NCBI RefSeq assembly: GCF_018380615.1
Contig: NZ_JAGYVZ010000001.1
Coordinates: 155,723-219,722, forward strand
Direction of reading: 5' to 3'
Length of the DNA: 64,000 nucleotides
From: Flavobacterium psychroterrae
GTDB taxonomy: Bacteria; Bacteroidota; Bacteroidia; Flavobacteriales; Flavobacteriaceae
Shown: positions 35,810 to 44,821 of the stretch, piece by piece
Layout: each line of letters begins with the position of its first letter
How positions within the stretch are numbered: position 1 is the first letter of the stretch
The notes under the pieces: model-generated
What the model saw: the letters and a program-made list of their open reading frames with translations, nothing else
Told to the model about the DNA's origin: nothing
Database searches by the model: none
Position numbers and translations under genes: made by a program

Positions 35810-38800
35810 TTATTGAAACTCAAAATTATCCAGCATCAACCCTTTCAAATCTTCTCCTTCCAAAGTAATTTTATACGTTCCTGCATTAATATATCCTCCC
35901 GAAGTCGTATTCAAGACCTTCCATTTTTCCGGTGAAGGAAAAAATTCTATTGTATCGTTTCGCATTAAAATTCCGTACGCGTCTTCCATTTTGAAATGTA
36001 CTTTTAATGGCGTTTCATTTTTGTTCATAAATTTGAAACGCATTAAATAAATTCCGGCAACTCCGGGTTTTACTTCAAACTGAATGCTGTTATTTGTCTT
36101 TTTTGTGAATTCAATATAATCCGCTTTTTTGAAATTCCCTTTTACGATATCAGTTCCTGTTGTTTTAGCATTTTCTGCTTCAAAAATAACAATCGGACGA
36201 GAATCATCTTTTTCACCCATATCATAAATTGGCACAACTATAATAGAACTTATAGTTTCTGAATTATCAAAAAGTACTTTTTCTCCTTTTTTTACTTTTT
36301 TAGAAAAAATGGCAAACTCTACATTATTGCTATTCTTGGCTATTTCTTCTGATTTTTTATAATCTGATACTCCTGCAAATTGTGTTGTTGTTTTTTTGTC
36401 AATAAAAACATAAACATCTGAATCTTCTTTTACTGTAAAAGAACCCTTATTTTTTGAATTGGAAAAAAACTGCAAATAATCTGCCCCAAAAACTTCCGAA
36501 GGCAATTGTGTAAAAACTACTTCAGCATCTGAATATTGTTTTGAATTAATATCCAACCATGATGCAATTTTGTATTCATTTTTAGTTTGAGAATCTAAAA
36601 CAATATTCTGAATATTTTTAGGAGATTCATTTGCTGGTTTTACGTTCTTGTTTTTCGTCGCAATGGCAATCGCAGAAATTATCGCCTGTCCCGCTTTTAC
36701 ATTTGGGAAAGAAATCCTAATTTTTCCTCCCACGCTTTTCACCACAAAAGTTTTTTTCAATGCTTTATCGTGTCCGGCTTCTGCCCAAATATCAAAATCT
36801 TTTAAAACAATATTGTCGTTTATGGCAACATCAAACAAACGCCAGCCTTTGCAATTTAAGCCACCTCCAGTTCCATACCACGGTTCTGTAAAGTATAATT
36901 CGACTAAATATTCACCATCAGCAGCTGGAAATTCATAACTTAATTTATCAACGCCGTATCTGAAACTTTGAAACAATTCAGGATCTTTTGTGCCCGAAAT
37001 TGGATCGAAAGTACTACGCTGACTCGCATAAAAATCAGGGAGTTTTTCGAATTTATCTGTCCACGATAAAGATCCCCAAGTATTCTCACCGCTTTTATGT
37101 GTATCAGTAAGCCACGCATTTCCAGAACTATCTGTCATTTCAGAACCACCGCAATTCACTCTGTAAATATAATTGTAACCTTTTTTCGGATTTAAAATAT
37201 CACTTTCATCTGTATATAATTTCTTTAAATTTGGTGCTTTTGGCAAAGTGTTCAAAACGATATAATCTTTGGCTACAGCCAAACCATTTACATAACCAAC
37301 AGCATACAAAACATTGTATTGAATATTGACATTGTTAAACTGAAAATGCTGACCTACTCCCGGGTTTTTTAGTTTTCCTACTGAAGATTTATTGACATCA
37401 TTAAACAATTCGACTTCATCGCAATTCGAATAAATATCAATTCCGTTTTTTATGCCAGCCGAATCCCAACGACTTGGCCATGAATGCGAAACAATATAAA
37501 CCATTGGATTTGTTTTGTTCGAAACATAATTGGCGCGGTACATATAATACGCATCCAGCGGTTCGCCCCAAACAGTAAAAAGTCCTTTATAATTTATGGG
37601 ACCAACTTTATCAATATCACGAAAACCTTCGCCATTTTGAGAACGTCCCGGATTTTCGTGCGAAGCAAAAAGCCAGTTGAATTGTCCCGCAATTTTATCT
37701 TTTACCGATTCGGCTTCGCGAACTTTTATTTCCATTAATTGAGTGAATCTGTTTTCGCTTAAAATTCCTTTTTGGTCAAATTCGCCTTCGGTATGTAAAT
37801 CTGCTGTTCGCCATGCGCCGTATTCTCCGTTTAAGAGTTGCGTGCTCATTTCGAGATGGTATTTTAAAGGATCACCGCCATACGTTCCTGACCAGTTTTG
37901 AACCACATTCCAATCTGTTCCTTCACCTCCGTTACAAGTTGTTACGATTCTTTGAGAAGCGGATAAAGGATCCATTTCGCGAATGATTTTCGTGCATTCT
38001 TCAGCAAACTCTTTCGGAATCGTACTTTCGTTCTGCAATCCCCACATTACGACAGACGGACTATTTCTGCGTTCCTTGATCCATTCTCTCAATAAGGTTT
38101 TGAAATTCTCTTTAAATTCAGGTGTATCGTACCAAATATGTGCCGAAAACTGGCTCCAAAACAGAATTCCGTTTTCGTCTAATTCTTTTTGGTACAATAA
38201 ATTATGAGGTTGATGTGCTTCTCTAAAAGCATTAAATCCAGCCGCTTTTATTTGCTCGATTCTCGAATGAATTTGTTCATTAGAAAATGAATGACTGTTT
38301 CCAATCATATGTTCGTATTCACAAATTCCGTTTACAAATAAAGGTTCATCGTTGATAAAGAAACGATTGTCTTTTCCGTCACGGCTCACCGGCCAACTTA
38401 CCCAGCGAATTCCGTAAGGCGTTTTCAGTTCGTCTATTTTTTTTCCGTTTTCGAAAATTGAAGTTACCAATTGATATAAATATGGATTGGATGGCGACCA
38501 TAATTTTGGCTGAAGAATTTCCGAAAGTGTTTGTGTTATTTCTTTTGTTTCTCCTGAAACACTTTTGATATCACTTTTCTGGACAGCAACTTGCTTTCCT
38601 GAAGCATCAAAAAGGATATTTTCTATTGTTAAACTACGGTTTGAGTTTCCATAATTTTTGATTTCGGTTGTAGTATGAAGAATCGCTTTTTCTTTAGAAA
38701 TTGATTTGTCGTTCCAAATGTGAACACCAAAAGGTTCAATGCGAACCTCGTTTGTAACAACTAAAGAAACCGGTCTAAAAATTCCCAATGGCTGCGAACC

Positions 38801-39343
38801 TTCAGAAAATCCCCATTCGCCGGAACATCCGCCGCAAACCCACGGAAGATCTGCAATAAACGAGGGATGATCGGCTTTGACCATTACTGTATTTTCAGTA
38901 TTAAAAGAAACTGCGTTTGTAATATCGATTGTAAAAGTGGTTCGTCCGCCTTTGTGTGCTCCCACTTTTTTTCCGTTGACCCAAACTGTCGCATAGGAAC
39001 TTACGCCTTCAAAAAATAAAAAAAGGCGTTTTCCTTTGTCTTTTTTATCAATTTTAAATGTTTTATGATACCAGGCAGTTCCGTGCAAATTACCGTGTTT
39101 CATTCTGCGGTAACCGTAATATTGATCCCAGTTATGGGGAACATTTACATTTTGCCATTGCGAATCGATTTTAGGATTGTTCACAAAGCTTTCATCTTGC
39201 TGCACAGGATTATTTAAAATGGTGGTTTCCCAAGATGAATTCAGCGAAATTTCTCTACGCAATTCCGCTGATGCATGTTTCATCTGGCTCTGGACAGAGC
39301 AAAAAACTAAAAAAAAATAAATAAAAAAAAATGTTTTCTTCAT
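35810..39343 (-). CDS. GH2 glycosidase with malectin and C-terminal carbohydrate-binding domain
   Basis: 1,177 residues with a signal peptide (FFLVFCSVQSQ). It has a GH2 jelly roll, sandwich and TIM barrel, with the acid/base Glu in MWGLQNEST (about 439) and nucleophile in LNGEYGAW (about 508). A malectin domain follows (about 728-900: VNCGGSEMTDSSGNAW, LVELYFTEPWYG) and binds sugars. The last ~120 residues look like a CBM6/35-type lectin domain (VIFEAENAKTTG). Extra binding domains suggest action on a branched or long substrate. The reading frame is intact and 210 bp separates it from the next gene upstream. Confidence 0.87.
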   Translation of the reverse strand: MKKTFFFIYFFLVFCSVQSQMKHASAELRREISLNSSWETTILNNPVQQDESFVNNPKIDSQWQNVNVPHNWDQYYGYRRMKHGNLHGTAWYHKTFKIDKKDKGKRLFLFFEGVSSYATVWVNGKKVGAHKGGRTTFTIDITNAVSFNTENTVMVKADHPSFIADLPWVCGGCSGEWGFSEGSQPLGIFRPVSLVVTNEVRIEPFGVHIWNDKSISKEKAILHTTTEIKNYGNSNRSLTIENILFDASGKQVAVQKSDIKSVSGETKEITQTLSEILQPKLWSPSNPYLYQLVTSIFENGKKIDELKTPYGIRWVSWPVSRDGKDNRFFINDEPLFVNGICEYEHMIGNSHSFSNEQIHSRIEQIKAAGFNAFREAHQPHNLLYQKELDENGILFWSQFSAHIWYDTPEFKENFKTLLREWIKERRNSPSVVMWGLQNESTIPKEFAEECTKIIREMDPLSASQRIVTTCNGGEGTDWNVVQNWSGTYGGDPLKYHLEMSTQLLNGEYGAWRTADLHTEGEFDQKGILSENRFTQLMEIKVREAESVKDKIAGQFNWLFASHENPGRSQNGEGFRDIDKVGPINYKGLFTVWGEPLDAYYMYRANYVSNKTNPMVYIVSHSWPSRWDSAGIKNGIDIYSNCDEVELFNDVNKSSVGKLKNPGVGQHFQFNNVNIQYNVLYAVGYVNGLAVAKDYIVLNTLPKAPNLKKLYTDESDILNPKKGYNYIYRVNCGGSEMTDSSGNAWLTDTHKSGENTWGSLSWTDKFEKLPDFYASQRSTFDPISGTKDPELFQSFRYGVDKLSYEFPAADGEYLVELYFTEPWYGTGGGLNCKGWRLFDVAINDNIVLKDFDIWAEAGHDKALKKTFVVKSVGGKIRISFPNVKAGQAIISAIAIATKNKNVKPANESPKNIQNIVLDSQTKNEYKIASWLDINSKQYSDAEVVFTQLPSEVFGADYLQFFSNSKNKGSFTVKEDSDVYVFIDKKTTTQFAGVSDYKKSEEIAKNSNNVEFAIFSKKVKKGEKVLFDNSETISSIIVVPIYDMGEKDDSRPIVIFEAENAKTTGTDIVKGNFKKADYIEFTKKTNNSIQFEVKPGVAGIYLMRFKFMNKNETPLKVHFKMEDAYGILMRNDTIEFFPSPEKWKVLNTTSGGYINAGTYKITLEGEDLKGLMLDNFEFQ

Positions 39344-39392
39344 GCTTTTTTAAACCATATAAGTGATATGTAATTTAAGTTTTAGTTTTAGT

Positions 39393-39425
39393 AGACCTGA
39401 CAGGTTTTTAAAACCTGTCAGGTCT
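39393..39425. repeat. Near-perfect palindrome (gacctgacagg)
   Basis: AGACCTGACAGGTTTT (39393-39408) and its complement (39410-39425) pair almost without a loop. A partial copy lies at about 49504-49529. It sits in a gap between two locus genes. Confidence 0.7.
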
Positions 39426-39426
39426 C

Positions 39427-39540
39427 GATAACGTTTGGTTCGCGTGAGGGATGGCAGTGAAGCTCTTTTTTAAGGTGATTTTTCTTCACCTTAAAAAAAG
39501 CGGGAACGTACAGCCCGGCCCGGAGGGACACGCCCAAATT
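39427..39540. other. GC-rich structured non-coding element
   Basis: A stretch clearly richer in G+C than its neighbours holds 'cgtgagggatggcagtgaag', a hairpin (AAGGTGA / TTCACCTT) and 'cagcccggcccggagggaca'. It resembles dispersed elements I recall from other flavobacterial genomes; the role is unknown. A 63-codon frame across it has no support. Confidence 0.4.
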
Positions 39541-39553
39541 AAAACCCTTATAC

Positions 39554-42283
39554 TTAATAAAACAACCAGTCGATCGCTCCTTTTTCTCCTGCATCAATAT
39601 AACCAACATCGCGGGGCGTAACAGTTTGATTGGCGTCTATAAATCCTAAAATTAAAACTCTGCCTTTACCCAAATCTAGTTTATTTTCGCCGGCTTGAAA
39701 CGTATACGTATGAATATTTACACGCGGTAATTCCTTCAGATTCATGGCGCTTGCCAGAATTACTTCGGCCTGACCATTTGCGTTTCCGGCTGCATCTGTT
39801 TCTAAACTTGGCGGAAATAAAAATCGCTTTTGATCTGAATTGAAATAACCTACAACCAGTTTTACGGCTTTTGTATTTTTGAATTTCAAATGCGTTCCGT
39901 TCTCGTTTTGAGAAGTTTCATCGAATGTAATTCCTTTAAGGTTTTGCAATTCCGGAGCTACTTTTGTGAATTCAGAAATCGCTGTTCCGTATACTTTTGT
40001 TCCGTTTTTTACGGCGTAAGTTCCCTTGCTTTCGCTCAATAAAGTTACATCTGTAGTTTGCCACGGTTTCCCTTCTTTAGATTCTATTTTACCACCTTTT
40101 GATGATTTTAATAAATCTAAATTTCTTTTAAAATTAACCAATTCTCGTTCGTAATGCGGCAATAATTCTGCCCATGTTTTGTTGTTGCCGTCGTCGCCAC
40201 CAATTGGGATTCGGCGTTGAGCCGTTTGCATACTATTGGCATAATAATACGTGTCTTTCGTAAGATTTACCAATAATTCGTAATGCGTGATACTTTTTTC
40301 TAAATGCGACATCGCTTTGTCAAGATCCGTAATGTCATTTGAATAACTGTATCGTAAAACCAATAAAGCTGCTTTTACTTTTTCTGAAAAGAAATCGGCG
40401 AAAGCTTTATAGGCATGAATATCATTTTTAAGACGTAAAAATTCTTCTTTGTCTTTTGTAACGCTTGCTTCTGCCTTGTCAATGGCTTCAACGGCTAATC
40501 TTCCGTGCTCTGTGATTTCGGCAATAATTTGGGTGGGAAGTTCGCCTGAATGTGGTTCTTTGTTCCATTCTTTTTTGGCATATTCCAGAAGTAATTCACC
40601 CGCTGGTCCGCACGATTCGTGAAAGCCAGGATAAACACGCCATTTCGATGGATTTACCAATTGGCTTTCGAACATTCCTAATAATAAAGTCTGACGATTT
40701 CCTTCGGTGATTCCGAATCGTCTTAAGGTTTTTGGCGCAATTTCTCCGGTTTCATCGTATGCTTTTTGAATATTATTTGCGGCTTCTAAATTGGTTCCGT
40801 ATTTAGCGGCCAGATCATTATCCCAAAATTTAACTTCTTCATTTCGATCTCTTTTGCTGTCCCACGCATATCTTGCCCAGGCTTTGTACCAAATCCAGTC
40901 ACGATCCATTTCGAGAATTCGTTCGCCTGTTTTCGTTTTATCGGCAGAATAGGGCCAATCCCAATACGATGCCTGCGGATACAAGTGCAAGGCATTGGCT
41001 CCGTGCGCACTATGCATTGCTTTAACCGTTTTCTGGATAAAATCCGGTGAACCGTATCTGAAAGGTTCTAAATTTGCGAGAATATGAACATTCTCGATAT
41101 GAATTGATTTTAAAGCACTTAACTGTTTGTGCGTTTCGCCCCAAGGTCCGCCTGGCGTGTAAGTCGTTAAAGATTCTCCGGTATATTTACTTTCTGTATA
41201 TAAATTTTTATATAACGGAAGCGATTTTTCCATTACCAAAGGTCCATCGGTATCGTGCGAACGCAAAATAATTGGCGGTTCGTCTGTTCGTCCCAATGCT
41301 TTTAAACCATCCTGAACTCCGGGAATAATCGTTTTGGTAAACCATTCTACGTCATCATCAATCGTGTTTATGGCTTCTCCAAGGCAAACTAGCAATCCAA
41401 CATTTGGATATTTTTCGATAAAAGCGGCGATTGATTTTCGGGTATAATCTGAAAGTAAAGGCGTTATTGGGCGCGAACGATCTTGTGTTTTGATGTTGTA
41501 ATGTTCTGCAAAAGGTTTGGAAACGATGATATTATAAAACATCTGAATCACCCAGATTCCTCTTTTATTGGCTTCTTCGGTCAGGAATTTATAGATTTCT
41601 TCATTTTTTTTGAAATCTTCTTCGCTTACTTCCATCGCAAACGGATATTCTTTGAGTTTTACCAATGAAGCAAACGGATGTCCGTTCCATAAATACAAAG
41701 AGTTCATTCTGTTTTCGACCAGCATATCGAGATACTTTACCCAAAGTTTTTTATCGTAAAACCAAGGAAAAGTTTCTGGCGTATACGGATATTCATAAAC
41801 GTCCCTGCCCGGAAGATAAGTTGTTTTCTGCATTCCGATACAGGCGCCTCTTAAAACCATTTCGGGACTATCATCAATATTGATGTCTGACGGAAGTTTT
41901 CCTGAAATTTTAACACGATCTGCTAATTCCATTGTGCCATATAAAGCTCCCGAAGCGTCGGTTCCTTCTATATAAATAATATTTTTTTGAGTACGAATTT
42001 GAAAACCTTCTTTTTTGATAAGTTTGTTATCGTCAATTTTAGCGCTTTTGGAATTCTGTTTCCAGAAATCGGTTGCTTTTTCTCCAATAATAATTAATTG
42101 GTCTTTTGACTTTGTGATTTTATTTGAAGAAGTGATTTTGAAACCTTTAGCAGTAAGTGTTTCTGATAGTTTTTCGGCACCAAATTTTGCTCTCGCAGAA
42201 TTAGAATCACTAACGATAGTAACGTTTTGCGCTGTCGCGAAAGTGACGTAAAAACCTAAAAAAAGTAAAGTAAAATATTTCAT
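39554..42283 (-). CDS. Secreted alpha-galacturonidase/alpha-glucuronidase-like glycosidase
   Basis: 909 residues with a signal peptide (MKYFTLLFLGFYVTFATAQ). The first ~150 residues form a GH67/GH20-type N-terminal domain (ASGALYGTMELADRV). A TIM-barrel-like part follows (about 150-480: MNSLYLWNGHPFASL, GLLVCLGEAIN, LHLYPQASYWDWPYS), then a helical bundle (about 480-760) and a beta domain. This plan resembles GH115/GH67 alpha-glucuronidases. Similar proteins in pectin loci are labelled alpha-D-galacturonidase, from memory. In this context it likely removes a terminal uronic acid. The family assignment is less secure than for its neighbours. Confidence 0.6.
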   Translation of the reverse strand: MKYFTLLFLGFYVTFATAQNVTIVSDSNSARAKFGAEKLSETLTAKGFKITSSNKITKSKDQLIIIGEKATDFWKQNSKSAKIDDNKLIKKEGFQIRTQKNIIYIEGTDASGALYGTMELADRVKISGKLPSDINIDDSPEMVLRGACIGMQKTTYLPGRDVYEYPYTPETFPWFYDKKLWVKYLDMLVENRMNSLYLWNGHPFASLVKLKEYPFAMEVSEEDFKKNEEIYKFLTEEANKRGIWVIQMFYNIIVSKPFAEHYNIKTQDRSRPITPLLSDYTRKSIAAFIEKYPNVGLLVCLGEAINTIDDDVEWFTKTIIPGVQDGLKALGRTDEPPIILRSHDTDGPLVMEKSLPLYKNLYTESKYTGESLTTYTPGGPWGETHKQLSALKSIHIENVHILANLEPFRYGSPDFIQKTVKAMHSAHGANALHLYPQASYWDWPYSADKTKTGERILEMDRDWIWYKAWARYAWDSKRDRNEEVKFWDNDLAAKYGTNLEAANNIQKAYDETGEIAPKTLRRFGITEGNRQTLLLGMFESQLVNPSKWRVYPGFHESCGPAGELLLEYAKKEWNKEPHSGELPTQIIAEITEHGRLAVEAIDKAEASVTKDKEEFLRLKNDIHAYKAFADFFSEKVKAALLVLRYSYSNDITDLDKAMSHLEKSITHYELLVNLTKDTYYYANSMQTAQRRIPIGGDDGNNKTWAELLPHYERELVNFKRNLDLLKSSKGGKIESKEGKPWQTTDVTLLSESKGTYAVKNGTKVYGTAISEFTKVAPELQNLKGITFDETSQNENGTHLKFKNTKAVKLVVGYFNSDQKRFLFPPSLETDAAGNANGQAEVILASAMNLKELPRVNIHTYTFQAGENKLDLGKGRVLILGFIDANQTVTPRDVGYIDAGEKGAIDWLFY

Positions 42284-42310
42284 TGTATTGTAATTTTTTA
42301 TTCAACCAGT

Positions 42311-42482
42311 TTGTCATTTCGACGAAGGAGAAATCTCACGCGTAACTACAATACTGGAATATCTAGTGTGATCTCTCCTTCGTCGAGATGACAAAAAATG
42401 AGAGTAAATCTGCTCAATCTGCAAAATCTGCGTGAAAAAAATTTACTCTCGCAGATTTTGCAGATCTGGCTGATTTCTTTTT
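42311..42482. repeat. Two palindromic repeats in tandem
   Basis: First, GTCATTTCGACGAAGGAG (from 42313) with a near-complement ending at 42392. Second, at about 42404-42480, 'agtaaatctgctcaatctgc' opposite 'gcagattttgcagatctggc'. The second belongs to the cgcagatt family seen through the pectin locus. Confidence 0.75.
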
Positions 42483-42485
42483 ATT

Positions 42486-43379
42486 CTAATTCTGAAAAAT
42501 CTTTTTCAAATACGCCACATTTGCACCATAATTCGCTTTCACATTATGAACCTGCGTCACGTCACGAGAGCGTTCTACGATTAACCAGCCGCTCCATTTC
42601 ATTTCGTCCAGCGTTTTTTTAATTTCAGGCATATTGATCATCGTGTCATTTTCAAGCCAGACTTTATCTGTGTTTGAAGCGTGAATTTGTGATAAATGTT
42701 TCTTGCCTAATATTTTTAGTTCCGATGGAATGTCTCTTCCATTATCTGCGGCATTCGCAAAATTGAATGAACTTTTGATGTATTTAGAATCTATTTCTTC
42801 GAGTAATTTTTTCTCTTCTGTCGCACTCAATGAAGTTTCAATCGCAATTACACCGCCAATTTTACCGACTTGTTTTCCTGCCCATCTTAATCTTTCGATA
42901 ATTACCGGACGCAATTCAGGATTTTTAACCAAATCGCTTTCTGTACCTAACGGAAGATAAGCCACTTTTACTTTCATGTCTTTCATTGCTTTTACACAAT
43001 CTTCGATCATCGGCTGGATAGTTTCTCTTTTGGCAAAAGACTGCGCGTAAAATCCGGACATGGCAATAGAACTGATTCCCACATTTAATTCTTTAGATTT
43101 ATCAAGAAATTTTTGCCTTTCAACAGGATCACCTAATTTGCTGTCAAAAGTGGGTCTGTTTCCTAAACCACCCATGTCGAGTTCGATTCCGTCAGCTTTT
43201 ATTTCAGCAGCTAAACCAAAAGAGCCTAGTTTTTGTCTTTTTAAAATCATCCAGTCGCAAACCGCTACTTTATATTTTTGCTTATTTGAAGACTGAGCCG
43301 TTGCACAACTATTGAATGTTGTTGATAACACAACTAACATTGCAATAATTAAATTGTTTTTGAAATGAGATAACTTCAT
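42486..43379 (-). CDS. Xylose-isomerase-like TIM-barrel lipoprotein
   Basis: 297 residues from the ATG at 43379. A lipoprotein signal ends at TTFNSCATAQ. The rest is an AP-endonuclease-2/sugar isomerase-type TIM barrel (VAVCDWMILK, ADGIELDMGGLGNR, GVIAIETSLSATEE, WSGWLIVERSRDVTQ). Family members are sugar isomerases or epimerases, mostly cytoplasmic; secreted lipid-anchored versions are common in Bacteroidota but rarely characterised. Its position between the galacturonidase-like and BNR genes suggests a role on a pectin-derived sugar. Specific activity is unknown. Confidence 0.75.
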   Translation of the reverse strand: MKLSHFKNNLIIAMLVVLSTTFNSCATAQSSNKQKYKVAVCDWMILKRQKLGSFGLAAEIKADGIELDMGGLGNRPTFDSKLGDPVERQKFLDKSKELNVGISSIAMSGFYAQSFAKRETIQPMIEDCVKAMKDMKVKVAYLPLGTESDLVKNPELRPVIIERLRWAGKQVGKIGGVIAIETSLSATEEKKLLEEIDSKYIKSSFNFANAADNGRDIPSELKILGKKHLSQIHASNTDKVWLENDTMINMPEIKKTLDEMKWSGWLIVERSRDVTQVHNVKANYGANVAYLKKIFQN

Positions 43380-43383
43380 GTTT

Positions 43384-43530
43384 ATTGTTTTTTTTGCCAC
43401 AGATCAAAGGATTTAATTGATTAAAAAAAATCTGCTAAATCTGCTAAATCTGCGTGAAAAATTTACTCTCGCAGATTTTGGAGATTCAGTAAGAATTTTA
43501 AAAAATCATTTTAAACCTTTAATCTGTGGC
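43384..43530. repeat. cgcagatt-family palindromic repeat
   Basis: 'aatctgctaaatctgcgtga' faces 'ctcgcagattttggagattc' across a short spacer, and outer 'gccacagatcaaaggattta' faces 'taaacctttaatctgtggcg'. The unit fills the gap between two locus genes. Confidence 0.7.
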
Positions 43531-43540
43531 GAACTTGTCT

Positions 43541-44686
43541 TTACTCTTCTTCAGCCTTTACAGCCGTTACGGTTTTGTTTTCGTCCCCAGGCCAGATTCC
43601 GTTTTTGATGGGAAGTGCTTTTAATTTACTTGGATCGATTTTTACGTATTTCAGTTTTTCTCTTCTCCAGGTATAAACGATATGAACCATTCCGTCAGAA
43701 CTTTGAATCATAGATGGATATGAATATTGGCTAATCTTTGAATCTTCTAAAACCAATGCCGCTTTCCAGTGAATCCCATCATCAGAAATGGAAACATTTA
43801 AAGGCGTTCTTGGACCTTTTGCTTCCGTTCCCGGAGGTAAAACGTGATTATATACTAACAAATGTTTGCCGTTTTTGAGTGTTACGGCATCCGTTCCTGA
43901 GTTGTTATTTGGTAAACCAATTAACTCTACGTCAGACCAGGTTTTTCCGTTATCTTTTGAGAAAGTGCTAAAAATCGCTCTGTTTCTGGTTCTTCCAATT
44001 GCCTGAATACTTCCGTCTTTATGGAATAAAATACTTGGCTGAATCGCGTTTATCTTTTGTTTTCCTCTTGATAAAGTATCGCCCATTACCCATGTTTTTC
44101 CGAAATCAGGAGTCGATTCCATACGAAGTCTCCAGCCATCGCCTTCAATACTTGACGGACATAATAAAGTTCCATTGCTTAATAAAACAGGTTTATTTTT
44201 GATTGGTCCTAAAAATCCATCAGGCATTTTTTTGGCTTCAGACCAGGTTTTTCCTCCATCAGATGAAGTTCTGATCACGCCCCACCATTCAGATGGTTTT
44301 GGTCCTATTTTATAGAATAACATTAAATCACCACCCGGAATTTGATATAAAACAGGATTCCATGTTGGTAATCTCGGACCTTCTTTCATAACGCCATCGG
44401 CAACTTTTACGCCTTCACCCCATTTATCACTCCCTTTAGGTTTGATACTTACATAAATGCAAACGTCAGGATGTCTTTCGTGCGTTCCTCCAAACCAGGA
44501 AGAAACTAAATCACCATTTGTAGTTTCGACAATCGTAACAGCGTGGCAAGACGGATATGCTGCTTTATCGTATATAAATTCATCAACCAAAATTCCTTCT
44601 TTCCAGGTTTTATTTTGTAAAGTTGGTTTGCAGCTTCCCAAAAGGAAAAGTCCAAACAAGACAAATGTCAATTTTATGATCTTCAT
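43541..44686 (-). CDS. BNR-repeat (sialidase-fold) lipoprotein, probable exo-glycosidase
   Basis: 381 residues with lipid-anchored Cys19 (FLLGSCKPT). The fold is a sialidase-type beta propeller with three clear Asp boxes: SSDGGKTWS (141-149), STPDFGKTW (191-199) and SKDNGKTW (243-250). SWFGGTHERHPDVCI (63-77) is a conserved early motif of PF13088-type proteins. True sialidase activity is unlikely in a pectin locus. Rhamnogalacturonan II contains the sialic-acid-like sugars Kdo and Dha, so a ketosidase role is a reasonable guess. Other BNR glycosidases act on arabinan or rhamnosyl-glucuronate. Confidence 0.7.
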   Translation of the reverse strand: MKIIKLTFVLFGLFLLGSCKPTLQNKTWKEGILVDEFIYDKAAYPSCHAVTIVETTNGDLVSSWFGGTHERHPDVCIYVSIKPKGSDKWGEGVKVADGVMKEGPRLPTWNPVLYQIPGGDLMLFYKIGPKPSEWWGVIRTSSDGGKTWSEAKKMPDGFLGPIKNKPVLLSNGTLLCPSSIEGDGWRLRMESTPDFGKTWVMGDTLSRGKQKINAIQPSILFHKDGSIQAIGRTRNRAIFSTFSKDNGKTWSDVELIGLPNNNSGTDAVTLKNGKHLLVYNHVLPPGTEAKGPRTPLNVSISDDGIHWKAALVLEDSKISQYSYPSMIQSSDGMVHIVYTWRREKLKYVKIDPSKLKALPIKNGIWPGDENKTVTAVKAEEE

Positions 44687-44821
44687 TCTTAATTTTATTG
44701 AATTAAAATTTTGGATTATAAATACATTCCTAATATTTTTTTAGGTAAAAATATTTATTAAGTGTAAAAATAACACTAAAAATTTAACAATGTATCCTGT
44801 ACTGTCCCGAATTGTCTAAAA

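Noticed and set aside
39418..39609. 63-codon gene
   Set aside because: It covers the GC-rich repeat element and overlaps the end of the uronidase gene; there is no coding evidence.
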